A DNA stretch of 64,000 nt, taken from assembly GCA_030847615.1 (NCBI GenBank), contig JAUMIR010000002.1, positions 198,321,809-198,385,808 of the forward strand, in the 5' to 3' direction. This DNA comes from Gambelia wislizenii. Lineage: Eukaryota; Chordata; Lepidosauria; Squamata; Crotaphytidae. Below the pieces are notes generated by a model, which worked only from the letters and a program-made list of their open reading frames with translations, did no database searches and was not told the origin of the DNA. The position numbers were made by a program, and so were the translations under genes. The first letter of the stretch is position 1. Each line of letters opens with the position of its first letter. Of the stretch, positions 1 through 12,820 are shown in pieces.

Positions 1-1309
1 TCTGTAGTCTTCTACAGACACATTTTCTTCTAGAGACCTTTTACACACACAGAGATGGTCTTTAGCTCTCACTGTCGTGTGCCCTTCATAATGAAAAGAA
101 GAAAAGAACATGACAGGATGCATCTAAACAATGTAGAGTTGCCCCTCCACATTCGCGGCTTTAACATTTGTGGTTTTGATTATTTGCGGTTTTTGGGAGC
201 CCCCCCCCCTGCCCTCCCAAAAGTGGGGACGGGGCTTCTAAAGCCCCATCCCCGCTTTTGGGAGAGCGGGGGGGTGGGGGGGAGAGAATGCAGCAACAGA
301 AGAGATGCAGCAACAGGGCTTCTAAAGCCCCGTCGCCATTTCTGGGATGGCGGGGGGGGTTGCGGGAGGGCGGTGGCGTGAGCTATTTTTTATTCATTTT
401 TTTCACATTTGCGGGGGTCTTGCAGCCCTAACCCCCACGAATGTGGAGGGACAACTGTACTTATATTCAGGATCCAGAGTAAAGTACATTAAGAACAAGC
501 AAAACATGCAGCACCTTGAACTATATTGTGTACATCACCAGCTAGAGTACCAAAGCTAATATCAGAAAATGCAAAGGGCATGTAAGTTAATGTCTTCACG
601 TTTTTAAATAATGAAAACATTTACCTACAGCAGAGTCATCCAGTCAGCTGGCTGCCCACAGTCTGGCTACTACCAGTTGCAAATGTTCTAAATTCTTAAG
701 TAATTCCTTTAAAACAAATTAAGTCTTATCAAAAGACCATTATCTACATTTGTATTCCAGCCTGACATCATGTGACATGCATGTTTCAACCTCTTCCTTA
801 TGTCTATAAATGCTAGTGAAAGATATATCTTTTATTTCTAATGTGAAACCAGAGTCAAAATACATGATCTACAGTCTAGAATAGATATTACCTCTTTTTA
901 CTCTAAATTCTCCTTCTCCAGACAAAATCAGTAGCCAATAGAAGTAGGCCCTCAGTATCTAGGAGGAGATTTGGAATAACTGCAACAAAAAAAGTGTATT
1001 TTCCTATCACAAAGTAGCGACATATTCACAGGGGCAGAAGAGGTCCAGCTTGGTTTAATCCTACTTTTCATTTTGAAACATCTCAGTAATATTCTATTTT
1101 CCAAAAGTGAGTGATTGCTAGTACAGTGGGGTGCTTACAAATCATGTATTCGCTTGAAACTGTCATTCCTCTGAGGAGGAACATTAAATACTAATAATGT
1201 TTAGGTAATGTAACTGGTTGGGCTGAAGGAAAAGCAACACAACATAGCCAGTTGGAAACCAACATACTGAACAAGAGCCATGAAAGTCTTATGGCTAAGA
1301 GGCAGTTAC
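1..1309. other. TMEM104 intron 5 (partial)
   Basis: No exon was recognised left of 1310. The stretch holds the Tigger-type element at 136-457; the rest is AT-rich unique-looking sequence. Confidence 0.6.
136..457. mobile_element. Tigger/pogo-like MITE with GC-rich internal palindrome
   Basis: Ends are inverted (GAGTTGCCCCTCCACATTCG on the left, its near complement ending GGACAACTG on the right) and flanked by TA duplications at 134-135 and 458-459. The core contains poly-C/poly-G runs and the mirrored CTTCTAAAGCCCC motif twice. No transposase is present. The short open frames here are incidental. Confidence 0.8.
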
Positions 1310-1390
1310 CTTTGTTGAAGAACAGGGAAGCCATCTGACCCATCTCCACTCTTTCAGTGATTTCAAAAATATTAGGTGCTCCTCGTCTTT
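1310..1390 (-). CDS. TMEM104: TMEM104 coding exon 5
   Basis: 81 bases, acceptor AACCTACAG, donor GTAACT at 1309. With the base carried from exon 4 it reads QRRGAPNIFEITERVEMGQM then ASLFFNK. It leaves one base for the next exon, which is outside the window. It is too short to stand out as an open reading frame and was found by reading the strand. Confidence 0.92.
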
Positions 1391-2568
1391 CTGTAGGTTA
1401 AAAGAAAGAAAGCTTCTAGCTCAAAGTAAGGGAGACCCATTCTCTCAAGCCATAACCCATTCTCTCTTTGCCTCTTCCAGGCTTGCAAATTGTCACTTAT
1501 CTGTGTTGCTTATGACAGAGGTTCAAAGCAGGAGACCAAACATTACTAATATAGGTATGTGCAATGAATGAGGACAAATAAGAGTTTGTATGTTATTAAA
1601 TTTTGTGGATTCATTACCAAGACTGTCCTTGTCATAGGTTATGATGTAGGCTCAGAGTCAACAACTCATAAGTTTTCAATAATGCATTGCTGTACAGTTG
1701 TGACCCCACAGAAGCAAAGCATGAGACAAAGCATGAGTAGCTTGGTGCCTTCTTAAGTTATAAAAACAATAAACTTGTGGTCCTCTGAGAACTAGTAAAG
1801 ATGCTTGCAGGATGGACATGTGCATCTGCTACACCAGATGCAGGAAAAATATGAAGTCTCTAACTTTTTTAGTTTGCTCTCCTCATCAAAGGGCAACTTT
1901 CAGAAAATTGCAAACATTTCTTGCACAGTAGGACGAAATAAGAATCAATTAGATACTTACGAATAGACAGAATAGGGTGCGTCTCTGACCGCTCATAGCT
2001 ATCTGGAAGGAGAACATCACTATCAGAAACTCCAGATGAAGAATCTTCTTCCTCATCATCTTCCTGGAACAGCAATAAAATGAGTGTAAGCTGTCCAAAA
2101 TTTAGGATTATTTAAGCACTTGACAAGAAACAGGATGTCAAGCACTAAAAAAGAGCTTTTACTTGCTAGAGAAAGAAACCAAGGTCTAAGTCATGTTACT
2201 AGTGCTGGTTCCAACAGAGAAGACTGATTGAATCCATTGCTGAATTATGAGTCAAAACTTTTGTAAATCCCATAACTTCTTTGGTTCTACTTTAGTTGGG
2301 ACTAGCAATCAGATTTTGGCCCAAATCTCTCCTACTGCAGGCTCATACGCTTCTACAGCTTCTGTACCCTTAATCATATTGCTCAGCTCCCATGCCAATG
2401 TAAAAAAAAAGGTAAATTTTGATGAGACAAATTTTCCAAGATGGTGCAGAATTTACTGACATTTCTTAAAGGCACTAAATTGAAAGTGAGGAATATGTAT
2501 CACAAAAACTGACAGATGTAACAAAAAAATTAATATAATGAATGTAAATGAATAAATATATAAGATAC

Positions 2569-2618
<50 letters not shown>

Positions 2619-5600
2619 AACATACAATGAGATATGAGAGATAACCTGTAACTGCAATGTATCACTTATCCATAGGATGACAAACCTATAGGTACCCCGC
2701 ACAATATCCTGGTACCAAAAAATCCAAGTCCATCAAAAAGTCTCAGTAATTTCTCAATTATGTTTGAAGCAAGTAAAGTGCATAGCTTACAAATCTTCAA
2801 CAAGACATGTCATAAAGCAAGCCATTTTCATCTGACAAACACATTGCATGATTGAAAGGGACATCTGAGACTTTTTAAATTGTATTATTGATTGTTGGGC
2901 ATTGTATAATAATCAGGGTTGCTGAAATTCCAGGTCAAGATCACTAAATTAAGTTTGTACATTTAATATATGGAGGAACTGACTGAGGAAGAGGGCATTG
3001 AAATGACTTTTCTGAAATGATTTTCTACAGTGGTCATATCATCATCAATACTTTATTATCAGTTACCTGGCAATTTTGGATCTGCTACATTCCTTAACCT
3101 GTGGATTTGTTCCAACTGGACTTTTCATAAATTCTTCAGGGGGAACATTCCATATTCTCATCATTCTGTGGGATATTATTGTGTATTATGTACTGGCATA
3201 GTTATATTTAATTCCTATTTTGTTTTTCATAGTATGGACTTGGATTTTTTGGTACCAGCATATTGCATGGAGTACCTGTAGGTTTGTCATCCTATGGATA
3301 AGTGATATATTGCAGTTACAGGATATCTATTATAGATATCATTGTATGTTTTATTTGGTATATTTATTCATTTACATTCATTATAATAATTTTTTTGTTG
3401 TATCAGTCAGGTTTTTTTATACATATTCCTCACTTTCAACTTAGTTTCTTTCAGTAAGAGACTTACTGTGCTGTTGTGAGTTAGGTTGATTTCTTAAGGG
3501 CAAACGTTTAAAATGAAAAACAGAACAGGACAGTGACAGTTTTCAGCAAAAGAACCATAGGACTGGAAAACAAATTAAGACATGCCACACAAACCTTGTG
3601 CTTTTCCATCCGCTTCCAGCGAAGCTGAGCATTTGCTGCAGCCATGGCTTCAATTACAAAAGTTGTGGTCATATAGCTAGTAAAAAAAAATTAAGATACC
3701 AATTACACAAAAACTATAAGAATGATTCACAGTTATCTCCTCCCCACCCACACAGTCTTCAAATAATTATATTTTGAAAAACAGAGTATAAGCTGTGTTG
3801 AGGTTTAACAGCCAGACTAGATGCAATGGGGGCTGCCCACTTCATTTTTCATGTGTTTTTTCTGTTCGTGAATAAATGCAGGTGTGACACTCTAAAGGCC
3901 ATGGAGGCCCTGTCCCACAGGAGGTAGCTCCTCATGCTTTACTTTCCTCTCCCAGCCTAGCTTCTCTCTGTGTGTGCATGTGTGTGTGTTCGAGTCATCT
4001 GTTGATTTATGGCAACCCCATGACTTCAATAATGTAAGTGAAATAATATGGGTTATAGAAAAAAAATCTGAAGCAATGGACTACAGGAAAGATGAGCAAG
4101 TGAAGGAGAAGTCTCAGTTCTCCTCACCTATGTGCCTGCATTCATGTAAACCTTACAGAAACTCTGCTCTTCTATTCATTTATGGGACAAACACATGATC
4201 CATACATTTGCCAGTTCTCCTTCTTATCTAGTTGCTCTCTTAATAGCAAGATTAAACAGTATTAGTTTGGGTAAAGTTCTCCCACACAGCATAATTGAAG
4301 AAAGGAGAAAAATTATTCCATAAGAAACAGAAACCATCAGGAACGCCTCTTGTAACTCTTAACTGAAGGGAAGAACTGTGTAACATCATGACTATACTCT
4401 TGAGCCACCTCTGTTGGTTGGAACAGAATTTCTGCTGCATGACACCTTAGTGGATTTAACCCCCGCCACCCCAAATCTTGAGAGAACTACAGAACCAAAC
4501 CTAACATGAACAGAATTGCCAAGATAAGGCATGTTTCATAGATATCCCACTACACCACTGATCTTGTTATCTAGCCACACAGCAATTACACCATGACAAT
4601 AATGTACAGTCATGGGGGTGTGTGTAAATCCATTTGTCACGATAAGGTGTAACATTATAACTTAGATGGGTGTGTGGAAACTATGGCTTCATCTGCACTG
4701 CAGAAATAATCCAGTTTGACACCACTTTAATGGCCATAGCTCAATACTATTAAATCTTAGGATTTGTAGTTTGTTGTGACAACAGAGCAACCTGACGGAG
4801 AAAGTGAAGTACTGTATCTCACAAAACTACAAATCCCAGAATTTCATAGCATTGAGCCATGGCAGTTAAAGTGGTGCCAAACTGAATTATTTCTGCAGTG
4901 CAGATGCAACCTATGGCCACCCAGAAGTTAGACTCCAACTCCCATCAAGCCCATACACTATGCCTTAATGGGAGTTGGGAGTCCAATGACATTTACAGGA
5001 TCACGGGTTCTCTATCCCTGACTTAGATCCTTGTATGGGAGACATGACTGAGCATAACACTGAATGCACTACATCTGTGTTAATACTTAAAGAGTTTGAA
5101 AACAGTACAATGTCTAAAAGCACTGAATCCATTCACCATGATTTGCTTTGTTGATCTTAGAAATGAATTGCCATTACCTCAGCTAAATGACCATTTTAAG
5201 ATTTTTCTCTCATTTCTACTAAAAACTAAAATCAATCTTATTTAAACCTCCAAAATGGTTTCTTACTGCTTCACAAACTGAACTCATTTATCAAGTCTGA
5301 ATAAGAAATTAATCTTGCTAGGATTAGAGCACAGCAGATTCTTCCAGAAGCCCAGGTAATGGTTTTTCCCACATTATTTTGCTGCACCAATCATTCTCCA
5401 GAGGATATTAGGGAGCCAGAAGTGCAAAAAAAATGAGGAATGAAAATATCACAGTAACTATTCTCAAGCTACTTAGCACCTGTGGGAAACATTTCAAGGC
5501 TGATAAAAACATGTAATTACAACCCTACACATATCCCAGCTGCATCAGGAAATGAACAAGAAGAGAAATCAAAGTACAAGATAGGGAATGCTGCAGGCAG

Positions 5601-6086
5601 GCTTCGAGTTTCTGAAATTATGTCTTTCACAAGGTCTCAGAAGCAATTCAGACACAGACACAGTAAGGACTTATGTCCTTTATCCAAAAGAACCAAAACT
5701 TTGGTAATGCTTTCCTTTCCACATATGTCAAGAAATTTATAAGACTAACTCTAAAGCACTCTCAACTCAGGAAGAAAGGGTATTAGAAGAATAGGCTGCC
5801 CTCCATCACTGAAAGCAATACTTTTCCAGTGGAACTGCCATAAATACAATTAGTGTAGTAAGTTGTTAATACTTCCATCAAAAGTCAGTCCCATGTTTAG
5901 GTGGTGCACTAAGTGTTTGGAGGAGGCTAGGTTAGTTCTCCACCTTGCATTTCTCACTCCCATCTTGTACCAAATTTCTTAGGCTATAAAAAAAAGATTC
6001 TCAGAAGCAGGGAGAAACTCTTGTTTCTTCTATTTATTTTTGAAACCTACTCAGAAGAATCTGCATTTGAACCCAACCATCTGTGA

Positions 6087-6117
<31 letters not shown>

Positions 6118-9100
6118 CAACTGCATTGAGTGCAGATGTGCACCCCACCTTCCCCAAACCAAGTTGTTTGCAATGCATAGTCGACTGAAGAAAGAAATAG
6201 GTCCATAAGTTTGGATTTCCTCCAGAGACAAATAGTTCCCCAAAAAAGATATCACTGAAGACCAGATGGCAATTGCATTTGTAGACTCATGACTATGAGA
6301 GCAACATATTAAGGGTTAGGACTGTATATATCTACGTTATTATCAAAGGTATTATTTAAGACAGAGTTTACATTCAGAGAAATTACATGTTTACTACCTA
6401 CTTCTGGAGTTTGTGAACACAATGACCAAAACATCCTTTTTAAAAGTAGAACCACACTCATATGGTAATGAGATAGTTAACTATGAGCTAACTAACCACT
6501 AGCTAATAATCTGTTTTATTTATGAAATATTTTTAAAAGCTGAAGCATGTTTGCTTGTCAGATTGCATTACAATGCATTTTAAATAATACACCATGGAAC
6601 AAACCTCTGCCTGATCAGCAGTTAAATTCAGTGTAGGGTTTGTGTCCCTTACATTTCTGATTTGCATATGTGCTCCCAAAAGGCAGAGCTGTCCATTAGG
6701 ACAAAAAGAAATATCCCAACCATAACATCCCAATGGCAAGTTTTCTCTTTCTTTTATACTATACTGATCATAAGAAATAGAGAGACATTTTATTTATTTA
6801 TGTATTTATATGGTCCATTTATACACTAACCTGTTTCATTTTACTCAGTTGTGTAAATAGTTGGCTGGACTTCTATAAAATCAGGGAGGCTGCCAAGGAC
6901 CCTGTGAATAGTCCCTGCTAGCTACTCTACAATCATATGTAGAGGTTTGACTTCAACAGTTTAGAAAGCAGCCATGTCAAAAGCACATCACTTTTGCTCT
7001 ACTGCTAACTAACAAAAATTATTTAAAGGGCAACAAGACACTAGTAGTCCATTGAGATAACAGCATCAAGATTCAGGAGAAAAAATAGTTCTTCTGCCTT
7101 TCCACAGACTACAAGTTCCAAAATGGGTCAGAAAAGGGAGAAATCTCTCGCCTACAGTTTAAAATGGGCATGTTAACTACTGGTTTAAGCGGACCATTAA
7201 ACCAGGGAATGCTGCTGAACTGCAACTCCGATCATCCATCCCCACTGTCTATGCTGGCTGGGCTGACAGAGGTTGCACTGCAACCAACTCTGGAGTGCCA
7301 CTTGTTCCCCACCTCTGCATTAGAAAGACATGATGCCTAACTGGGTACAATTCTTACCTGGACCTATACAAAGAGCATGCTTTGTGTCCCTTGTCTCTGG
7401 TGCTGCTGACCATAACATTTTGAGAATTCTGCTTGTGAGCTGCCCTAGGTTCTTTGCAAGGAAGTATAGGATATATACAAAATAAACACGCAGACACTGT
7501 ACATATATAACCGCAAACAGGTACAGACTTTTATCATGTAATTAATAAGTAATCTGGGACATTTATGGGCAACGGACCCACCCATACTGTAATTTCTGTG
7601 GATGAAAACACACACACATTATTTGTCCATTACAGCTTTGTGTGGTCCTCTGATGGGATCAGATGCAAAACTGTTGTGCCAAATGGGTAGGAACAAAGAT
7701 ACAGTTTAACCCACCCCTGCCCACTGTACAGGGAAATGAATAAAGTAAGAATATCTTCTAGAATACCTACACATCTCTTAGAACAAGTTTCTTAATGAAA
7801 TCACAACAGCTAAGTTCCGTAAGAACCGTATTACTTAGACACTCGCTTTACTTTTACTAGCACAACTTCTTAACAGATTGTTAACAGGGGGGATGTGAAA
7901 CAGAATCTTACCTCATGAATGCTAGGAACATTATTAGGATGAGGCTGACAAGCCAACCAGCTGTAGCAAAGGCCTTTGGCATAGTTAAAGCTCCTGTCCC
8001 AACTATCAGATTGAACATGTAAACCAGGCCAACCTGCAATTACAGACATTGTGTTAAAAACCAAGGGATTTAATGTGTTAGATCAGTGTGAGAACTGTGT
8101 AGCCCTTGGGATTCCTGGATGGCACCCCAGCCTAAGGAGATCATTTTCAAAAAACTATCTGGCTGGGGGTGGGGTGTCATGTTTAAGCTAAAAAAAGTAT
8201 TGGGGGAAGGCAATCTTTAGACTTTTAGCACTGTTGAGGGGCACCCTACAAGCAGAATTTGCCCTGAAATCACTCCGAAGTATCTTCCAGTTCCTACAAC
8301 ACCACTCACAGTTCTGAGAAAAGGGGAGTGGTATAGCTCACTGAGGATCAGAGGAAGCAAAAAATGTCCCTCCAACCTCCAGCGCATGTCCATTCCCACT
8401 GCAGAATAGGCTGGCCAATCAAAATGGGCAAAAGGTGGCAACTTCCATACTCACAATCTAAACTGAGGTTCGTGAGATTTCACTGAAGAAATATCTATTG
8501 GCTTACATTACATTAGGACAATGACACAGACTTCAGTAGGGTAGGGAACCTGTTTCCACAAATATTTTGGCCTGCGTAGTCTAAAATACTGAGAGGGCCA
8601 AAGTTTCCCAAACTTTTAACTACTACAAAGCTAGCTATAGTGTTGAGAAAATTCACACTGGGGGGGTGGGGTGAGACACAAGATCACGCAACCCCTGTAT
8701 ACCTTTTGATCTCCCAACTGTGGCTTTTGTTTTTGTTCAGGATGAAGTAGGATACAGATTTAAATCAATACAATCTTATCCTATACACAAACCTTGAATA
8801 GAAAGACCAAATTGGCTGATTAAACGTGATAAACTCTATACATCATGTGAGCTTTAAACATCATGTGAGCTTTATCTGTGACTAAACCTGCCTTATGACA
8901 GGAATTACTTTGTGTAATTCATGCAGTTTTCTCACTGGGCATATCATCAGCTCCAAGTGAAAGGTTCTTAGAAATCAAATGCCTTGCAGTTTTTCTGTGT
9001 AGTTCCTCAAAACCTCTCACTCAGCTATTTCATATATGGGGATAATACAGGATAAGAGTTATAGATGGGCATTCCAAAATGCTAGCCAACAAAAAAGCCA

Positions 9101-12100
9101 ATCAGAATCTCACAAGTAATTTCACTGCAATCATTATTTAGCAGGGAAGTATATGGAAATTCCCTTTTATTTGAACACTAAAGGAATCATAGCTAATACA
9201 TCGTTTGCATGAGACCTGAAGTGCAGAAAAGGTGGGGAAGGGGAAGGAAGGGAAAAAAGGAACACTGTTAGTTTCCACAGCTTTAGTATGGTAGGGAGTT
9301 CGGCAAACCCATTAACAGAAGACTATCACCTAACTATAACTCCCATTGCCATTACCATACACATTGTTTCTTCAGTTAAGAAATAACATCATAAGGAACC
9401 AAAAACAGGGAACATATACAGGGGATTAAGCAAATATTTTTGACAGAAATATTATAATGCAAAATACTTTCAGACACCCTTTCTAAGGAACACCATCTTC
9501 TCTTTGATGTCCCCCATTTTTCCACTGATCTCCCAGGTGATGAAAGCACTGGATGCCAGTTTGGAAACAATTTTTTTTTTAATTTGGCCAGAAATGTCAT
9601 TCCTTATATACCCTATATTCCCTCCTGATCAGAATTCAAGATTGCAACTGATTGTCTACACAAAGCCTTTTAGACCTTGGAAGTTTTCTTTGTGTCTGAT
9701 TAAAAGGGAGGAGATCACAGGGAAAAGATTTATTTCAGAAATTGGTAAAGCTATATTTTAGGTCCTCTGAAAATGAAACAAGTACAGTTTTAGAGCTCAA
9801 AAGGCTGGAGTTTTCTGCAACACTATAATTTTTAGTCTAGAAGGTACCTGGTAATTTAACATCTTGGGAGTCTAGTTTTCTCCTAGAAGATTGAGATCAA
9901 TCTTCCATGGACTAAGTGTACCAGAAAGTCTTAACTATTTGATTAATGTTTTCTCAAAATTCACTTGCAATCAGAAAACCACTACTCATGAAAACACCTT
10001 TGTCAGAGAGGCGTGATGGGTTATATATTAGAAGAAAGGATACTGTCTGCTGGCATGCCAGAAAAGTACTTTATATGCTGTAACATAGTAGTTCTTGTCT
10101 CTTCCTTGTACTCCTTCCAAAATCATCCAGTTTCCCTCGGTTCTTATTAAATTTTTGTTGTTGCTCTTGTTGCCTTCAAGTCATTTCCAAATTATCATGG
10201 CCATATCACGGGGTTTTCTTGCCAAGATTTGTTCAGAGGGGGTTTGCTATTGCCTTCCTCTGAGGCTGAGAGAGTGTGACTTGCCCAAGGTTACCCAGTG
10301 CTTTTTCTTGGCTGAGTGGGGATTCGAACCCTGGTCTCCAGAGTCATAATCCAATGCTCAAACCACTATGCCATGCTTCCTGATATTCTAAGCAATTGTT
10401 GTTGCATGACTTTAAGTAACAGAAACAGATTATCATAAAATTTCAAATCAGGGAAAGAGGGCAGAGCCCTAAAGAGCCGCACAATTTAGAAGAAAAAAGA
10501 CTTTATAGCATGCACTGCACATTGTGCCTGCATCGAACATTATGTAAATTCAAACATGCTGCAAACATGTACCCAAAAACCTCAGGAGTGATAACACAAA
10601 TCTTTTTCCTGTTGCTTTACAAATGAAACTTTAAAAAAAAAATAAACTATTGACTTGCGTCAAAGTTTGGGAAATGCAAGAAGCTCATGTAGAAAAATGA
10701 TTTGGATTTACATCTTTTTGCCATATATTCATTTTATACTGACTATCAAATACCTGATCTGGCTGCCTTTAGGCTGACCTCATGTCAAGAATTTTGAGCT
10801 TACACATTGGAAATGACTTGTATATATTGAATTTGTAGCTTCTGCCAAACACACAAAGGCGATTGTCTCTGAAAATAAAAGCTGGAGACATAGCTTTCTA
10901 AAGTACTAAATTCTACCTATCCTTGTAGATGGTATTGTGGAAAAACACAAAAAGCTTTTCTTAGACACAACTAATAAAAAGTATATCATGTAAAAGCCAA
11001 TGTAAAACAGAGTATCTGCCAAAACTAATAGCCCAGCTTGTTAAAGAGCTGAAGACTCTTTCATTGTTCATATGCAGGCATTCTGTTCAGCAGAAAACAC
11101 TGCTCAAATTTCTTCCTCAAGGAGACAAAGTTGCTCCCTGAATTATATAAGAAAGAGCTGCTAGATGATACCTGATTAGATGAGAAGTTACTTTGCCTTT
11201 AGATTTGAACACTAACAGGAAAATGTTCTATACCAAGAATGTTTAAGCTATGGACTTTAGCATAACATTATATCTGTCCTCAGCCTAGCTAAAAAGTCCT
11301 ATGCAAGTATTCAGTTTGGAGTTCCGGACAATAAAAATTAACAAAGCCCCTCCCTCTTCTTGTAGTACCTCCTTCTGTGGTGACTGATACAGAGAAGGAC
11401 TCTGTTTACCTGGTTACCACCAGCTCTAATCCTGCATTCTGCCAGTATGTGAGCCCAAAAGATTACTCCTACAGAAACATGGCCCTTGACCAAAGAAAGG
11501 TTGCCATCCTTTCTCTATACATTAATCAACAATAGGTTTCTTGCAAGCTCATTTATGCAATTTGCATATACATATACATAAAAACCTGAAAGGCTACAGT
11601 GTAATTCTGTGATATTGTCAGAAATATATTTATTGGAGATAATGACTATCATTTACTTCTGCAGTACAAAAAACCTATAAAGTAATCAAGTTTATTTTTA
11701 TAATATGAAGTCTATCTGTATGTTTCCATAAATATGGAATATAGGAAGCCCTTTTACCCTAGAGTGACCATAAGAAAAGATGACACCTTCCTAATATTAC
11801 TCAAACAGAAAGTAGATTTTTGTACTGCACTTACAACCTGCTCTCTTCCTGAAGAGATCAGAAAGGATTTAGGTATGATTCCCAACCAGGCTCCGATCCA
11901 GTGAGCTTAAAGGGTCAGATCCTCCCCGCTTCACTGATGAACTCCCCGTAAGCCATAATCATATCAGTTCAAACATTGCTTTGAAGATTCCAGGTTGCAT
12001 TTAACACTGTCCTTCCAGTTACAGAAGGCTCCTTCTTCCAGTGGAGGCTTCTGTAAATTGAAAGGGTTAGGAGATCCCCCACCCCCCACCCATTCTCCCT

Positions 12101-12820
12101 CTTGCCTTTTGCCTATGTTTAACTCTAGAACAGACTGAGAAAGGCACAGGGGACAAAAGATGGAAAGGAGAATCAATGAAAATTCCTTCTCTTCTCTGCC
12201 TCAGAAGGTGACTACTGGATGCAATAACTTATTTTTAATCACCCTATCCACTACCTAAGTCATCTACTTCCTTCTGCTTCTGATCTTTGGATTTTTCTTC
12301 CCCACTAGTATTCTGACATATCATGTATCATGTTATTGCCCTTGGAAACAACATTGTTCAGCAATGTAGCCTTATAATGAACTTTAGGCCTATATTAACT
12401 ATCTCAGAGAGTGCATATGGCAAAGTATATAAACATTAAGGCGATTTGTTTTTTCAGTGACACAAGAAACATTAACTCCAGGAGGCTTTAGAGCATGTGT
12501 GGGTGAACAGAGCAAACAAATGGATGATGCTTTTCCCCAGACACACATTTTAACACAAGTGTAAAGTAATTCAGTAATTAAGGAATAGGACATGTTCATT
12601 CTGGAAAGCAGGAAACAGCAACTAAATTGTCATATAAAAGGACAATTTTTCAGTATCTCCCAAAAACAAAACAAAACTGCAGCAAAAAAAGATACAAATG
12701 CTAAATACTCACATAAGGAGAGTACAGCTCCCCTGTATCAGTGATGCCTCCAGCCATGTTCAAGGAGATGGAATAGTTAGGGATAGAGAAGTCAGCCCTT
12801 TGGATCCTGCCACTACTAAC
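1310..12820 (-). CDS. TMEM104: TMEM104 (transmembrane protein 104), 5' part of gene, five coding exons
   Basis: Multi-pass membrane protein related to the amino-acid/auxin permease group (SLC32/36/38-like); its substrate is not established. Coding exons on the minus strand are 12757-12713, 8033-7912, 3676-3595, 2063-1961 and 1390-1310. All joins have AG acceptors and GT donors with compatible phases. The spliced product starts MAGGITDTGELYSPY, continues VGLVYMFNLIVGTGALTMPK (first membrane helix, with the G-T-G bend typical of the fold), then a second helix (GWLVSLILIMFLAFM), TTTFVIEAMAAANAQLRWKR, an acidic serine-rich cytoplasmic linker (EDDEEEDSSSGVSDSD) and ITERVEMGQMASLFFNK. This matches vertebrate TMEM104 residue for residue over most of its length. 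About 144 of roughly 500 residues are visible; remaining exons lie left of base 1. The gene diverges from NAT9. Confidence 0.95.
1391..1960. other. TMEM104 intron between exons 4 and 5
   Basis: No repeat or exon recognised. Confidence 0.55.
1961..2063 (-). CDS. TMEM104: TMEM104 coding exon 4 (acidic linker)
   Basis: 103 bases, acceptor TGTTCCAG, donor GTAAGT at 1960. It encodes EDDEEEDSSSGVSDSDVLLP, then DSYERSETHPILSI and one base of the next codon. Acidic, serine-rich and without membrane segments, as in other TMEM104 proteins. Confidence 0.93.
2453..3460. repeat. Large inverted repeat (fold-back) inside a TMEM104 intron
   Basis: The left arm, about 2475-2735, contains TTGAAAGTGAGGAATATGTA and ends GGTACCAAAAAATCCAAGTC. 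It is the reverse complement of the right arm at about 3232-3443, which starts GACTTGGATTTTTTGGTACC and ends TACATATTCCTCACTTTCAA. The spacer is about 500 bases. The left arm alone carries an expanded (AT)n(AG)n microsatellite. No transposase was seen. It lies wholly between TMEM104 exons 3 and 4. Confidence 0.8.
2566..2615. repeat. (AT)n(AG)n compound microsatellite
   Basis: About 20 bases of alternating AT followed by about 30 of AG, inside the left arm of the intronic inverted repeat. Confidence 0.95.
3595..3676 (-). CDS. TMEM104: TMEM104 coding exon 3
   Basis: 82 bases, acceptor TTTTACTAG, donor GTTTGT at 3594. It encodes (S)YMTTTFVIEAMAAANAQLRW followed by KRMEKHK. This is the end of the second helix plus the start of the cytoplasmic linker. 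It ends in phase 0. Confidence 0.94.
4687..4908. mobile_element. Palindromic hAT-type MITE, copy 1
   Basis: 222 bases, almost entirely self-complementary. The left part (CTGCACTGCAGAAATAATCC) mirrors the right part (TATTTCTGCAGTGCAG). The flanks AACTATGG (4679-4686) and ACCTATGG (4909-4916) look like an 8-bp target duplication with one mismatch, the hAT hallmark. A second copy lies at about 46047-46256. Confidence 0.8.
6091..6117. repeat. (TG)n microsatellite
   Basis: Thirteen uninterrupted TG units. Confidence 0.95.
7195..7315. mobile_element. Degraded MITE fragment
   Basis: Contains the motif CTGCTGAACTGCAACTCC and a diverged mirrored copy of it further right, separated by a GCTGGCTGGGCTG core. 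This layout is common in squamate hAT-type MITEs. The ends are too decayed to define. Confidence 0.5.
7912..8033 (-). CDS. TMEM104: TMEM104 coding exon 2 (first two membrane helices)
   Basis: 122 bases between an acceptor (ATTGCAG at 8040-8034) and donor GTAAGA (7911). It encodes VGLVYMFNLIVGTGALTMPK, then AFATAGWLVSLILIMFLAFM, and ends in split codon AG/C. The helix with the GTG break is the family's substrate-site segment. Confidence 0.94.
8034..12712. other. TMEM104 intron between exons 1 and 2
   Basis: Apart from the SINE at 10150-10382 no mobile element was defined here. It is AT-rich, with short poly-A runs. Confidence 0.55.
10150..10382 (-). mobile_element. tRNA-derived SINE, minus orientation, copy 1
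   Basis: On the minus strand it starts with a tRNA-like head containing AGTGGTTTGAGCATTGGATT (A-box region) and GGGTTCGAATCCC (B box). The body follows (CTCAGCCTCAGAGGAAGGCA, GCCAAGAAAACCCCGTGAT), then a tail ending in CAACAACAA. The same family occurs in plus orientation at 28255-28480 and 61470-61672. Confidence 0.85.
12713..12820 (-). CDS. TMEM104: TMEM104 first coding exon with part of 5' UTR
   Basis: The ATG is read from 12757 to 12755 and encodes MAGGITDTGELYSPY (15 codons, phase 0 end), followed by donor GTGAGT at 12712. Upstream, the exon runs 63 bases of 5' UTR to an acceptor ending CTTTTAG at 12821. An untranslated first exon must therefore lie further right, most likely in the CpG island near 17.6 kb. 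Confidence 0.93.

Larger units (their letters stand above)
3677..7911. other. TMEM104 intron between exons 2 and 3
   Basis: Holds a short SINE-tail-like fragment near 3985-4035, the palindromic hAT-type MITE at 4687-4908, a (TG)n run at 6091-6117 and a MITE fragment at about 7195-7315. The open frame at 5482-5742 has no recognisable similarity and is taken as chance. Confidence 0.6.

Noticed and set aside
5482..5742. 86-codon plus-strand frame in a TMEM104 intron
   Set aside because: No similarity, no splice context, ordinary length for chance.
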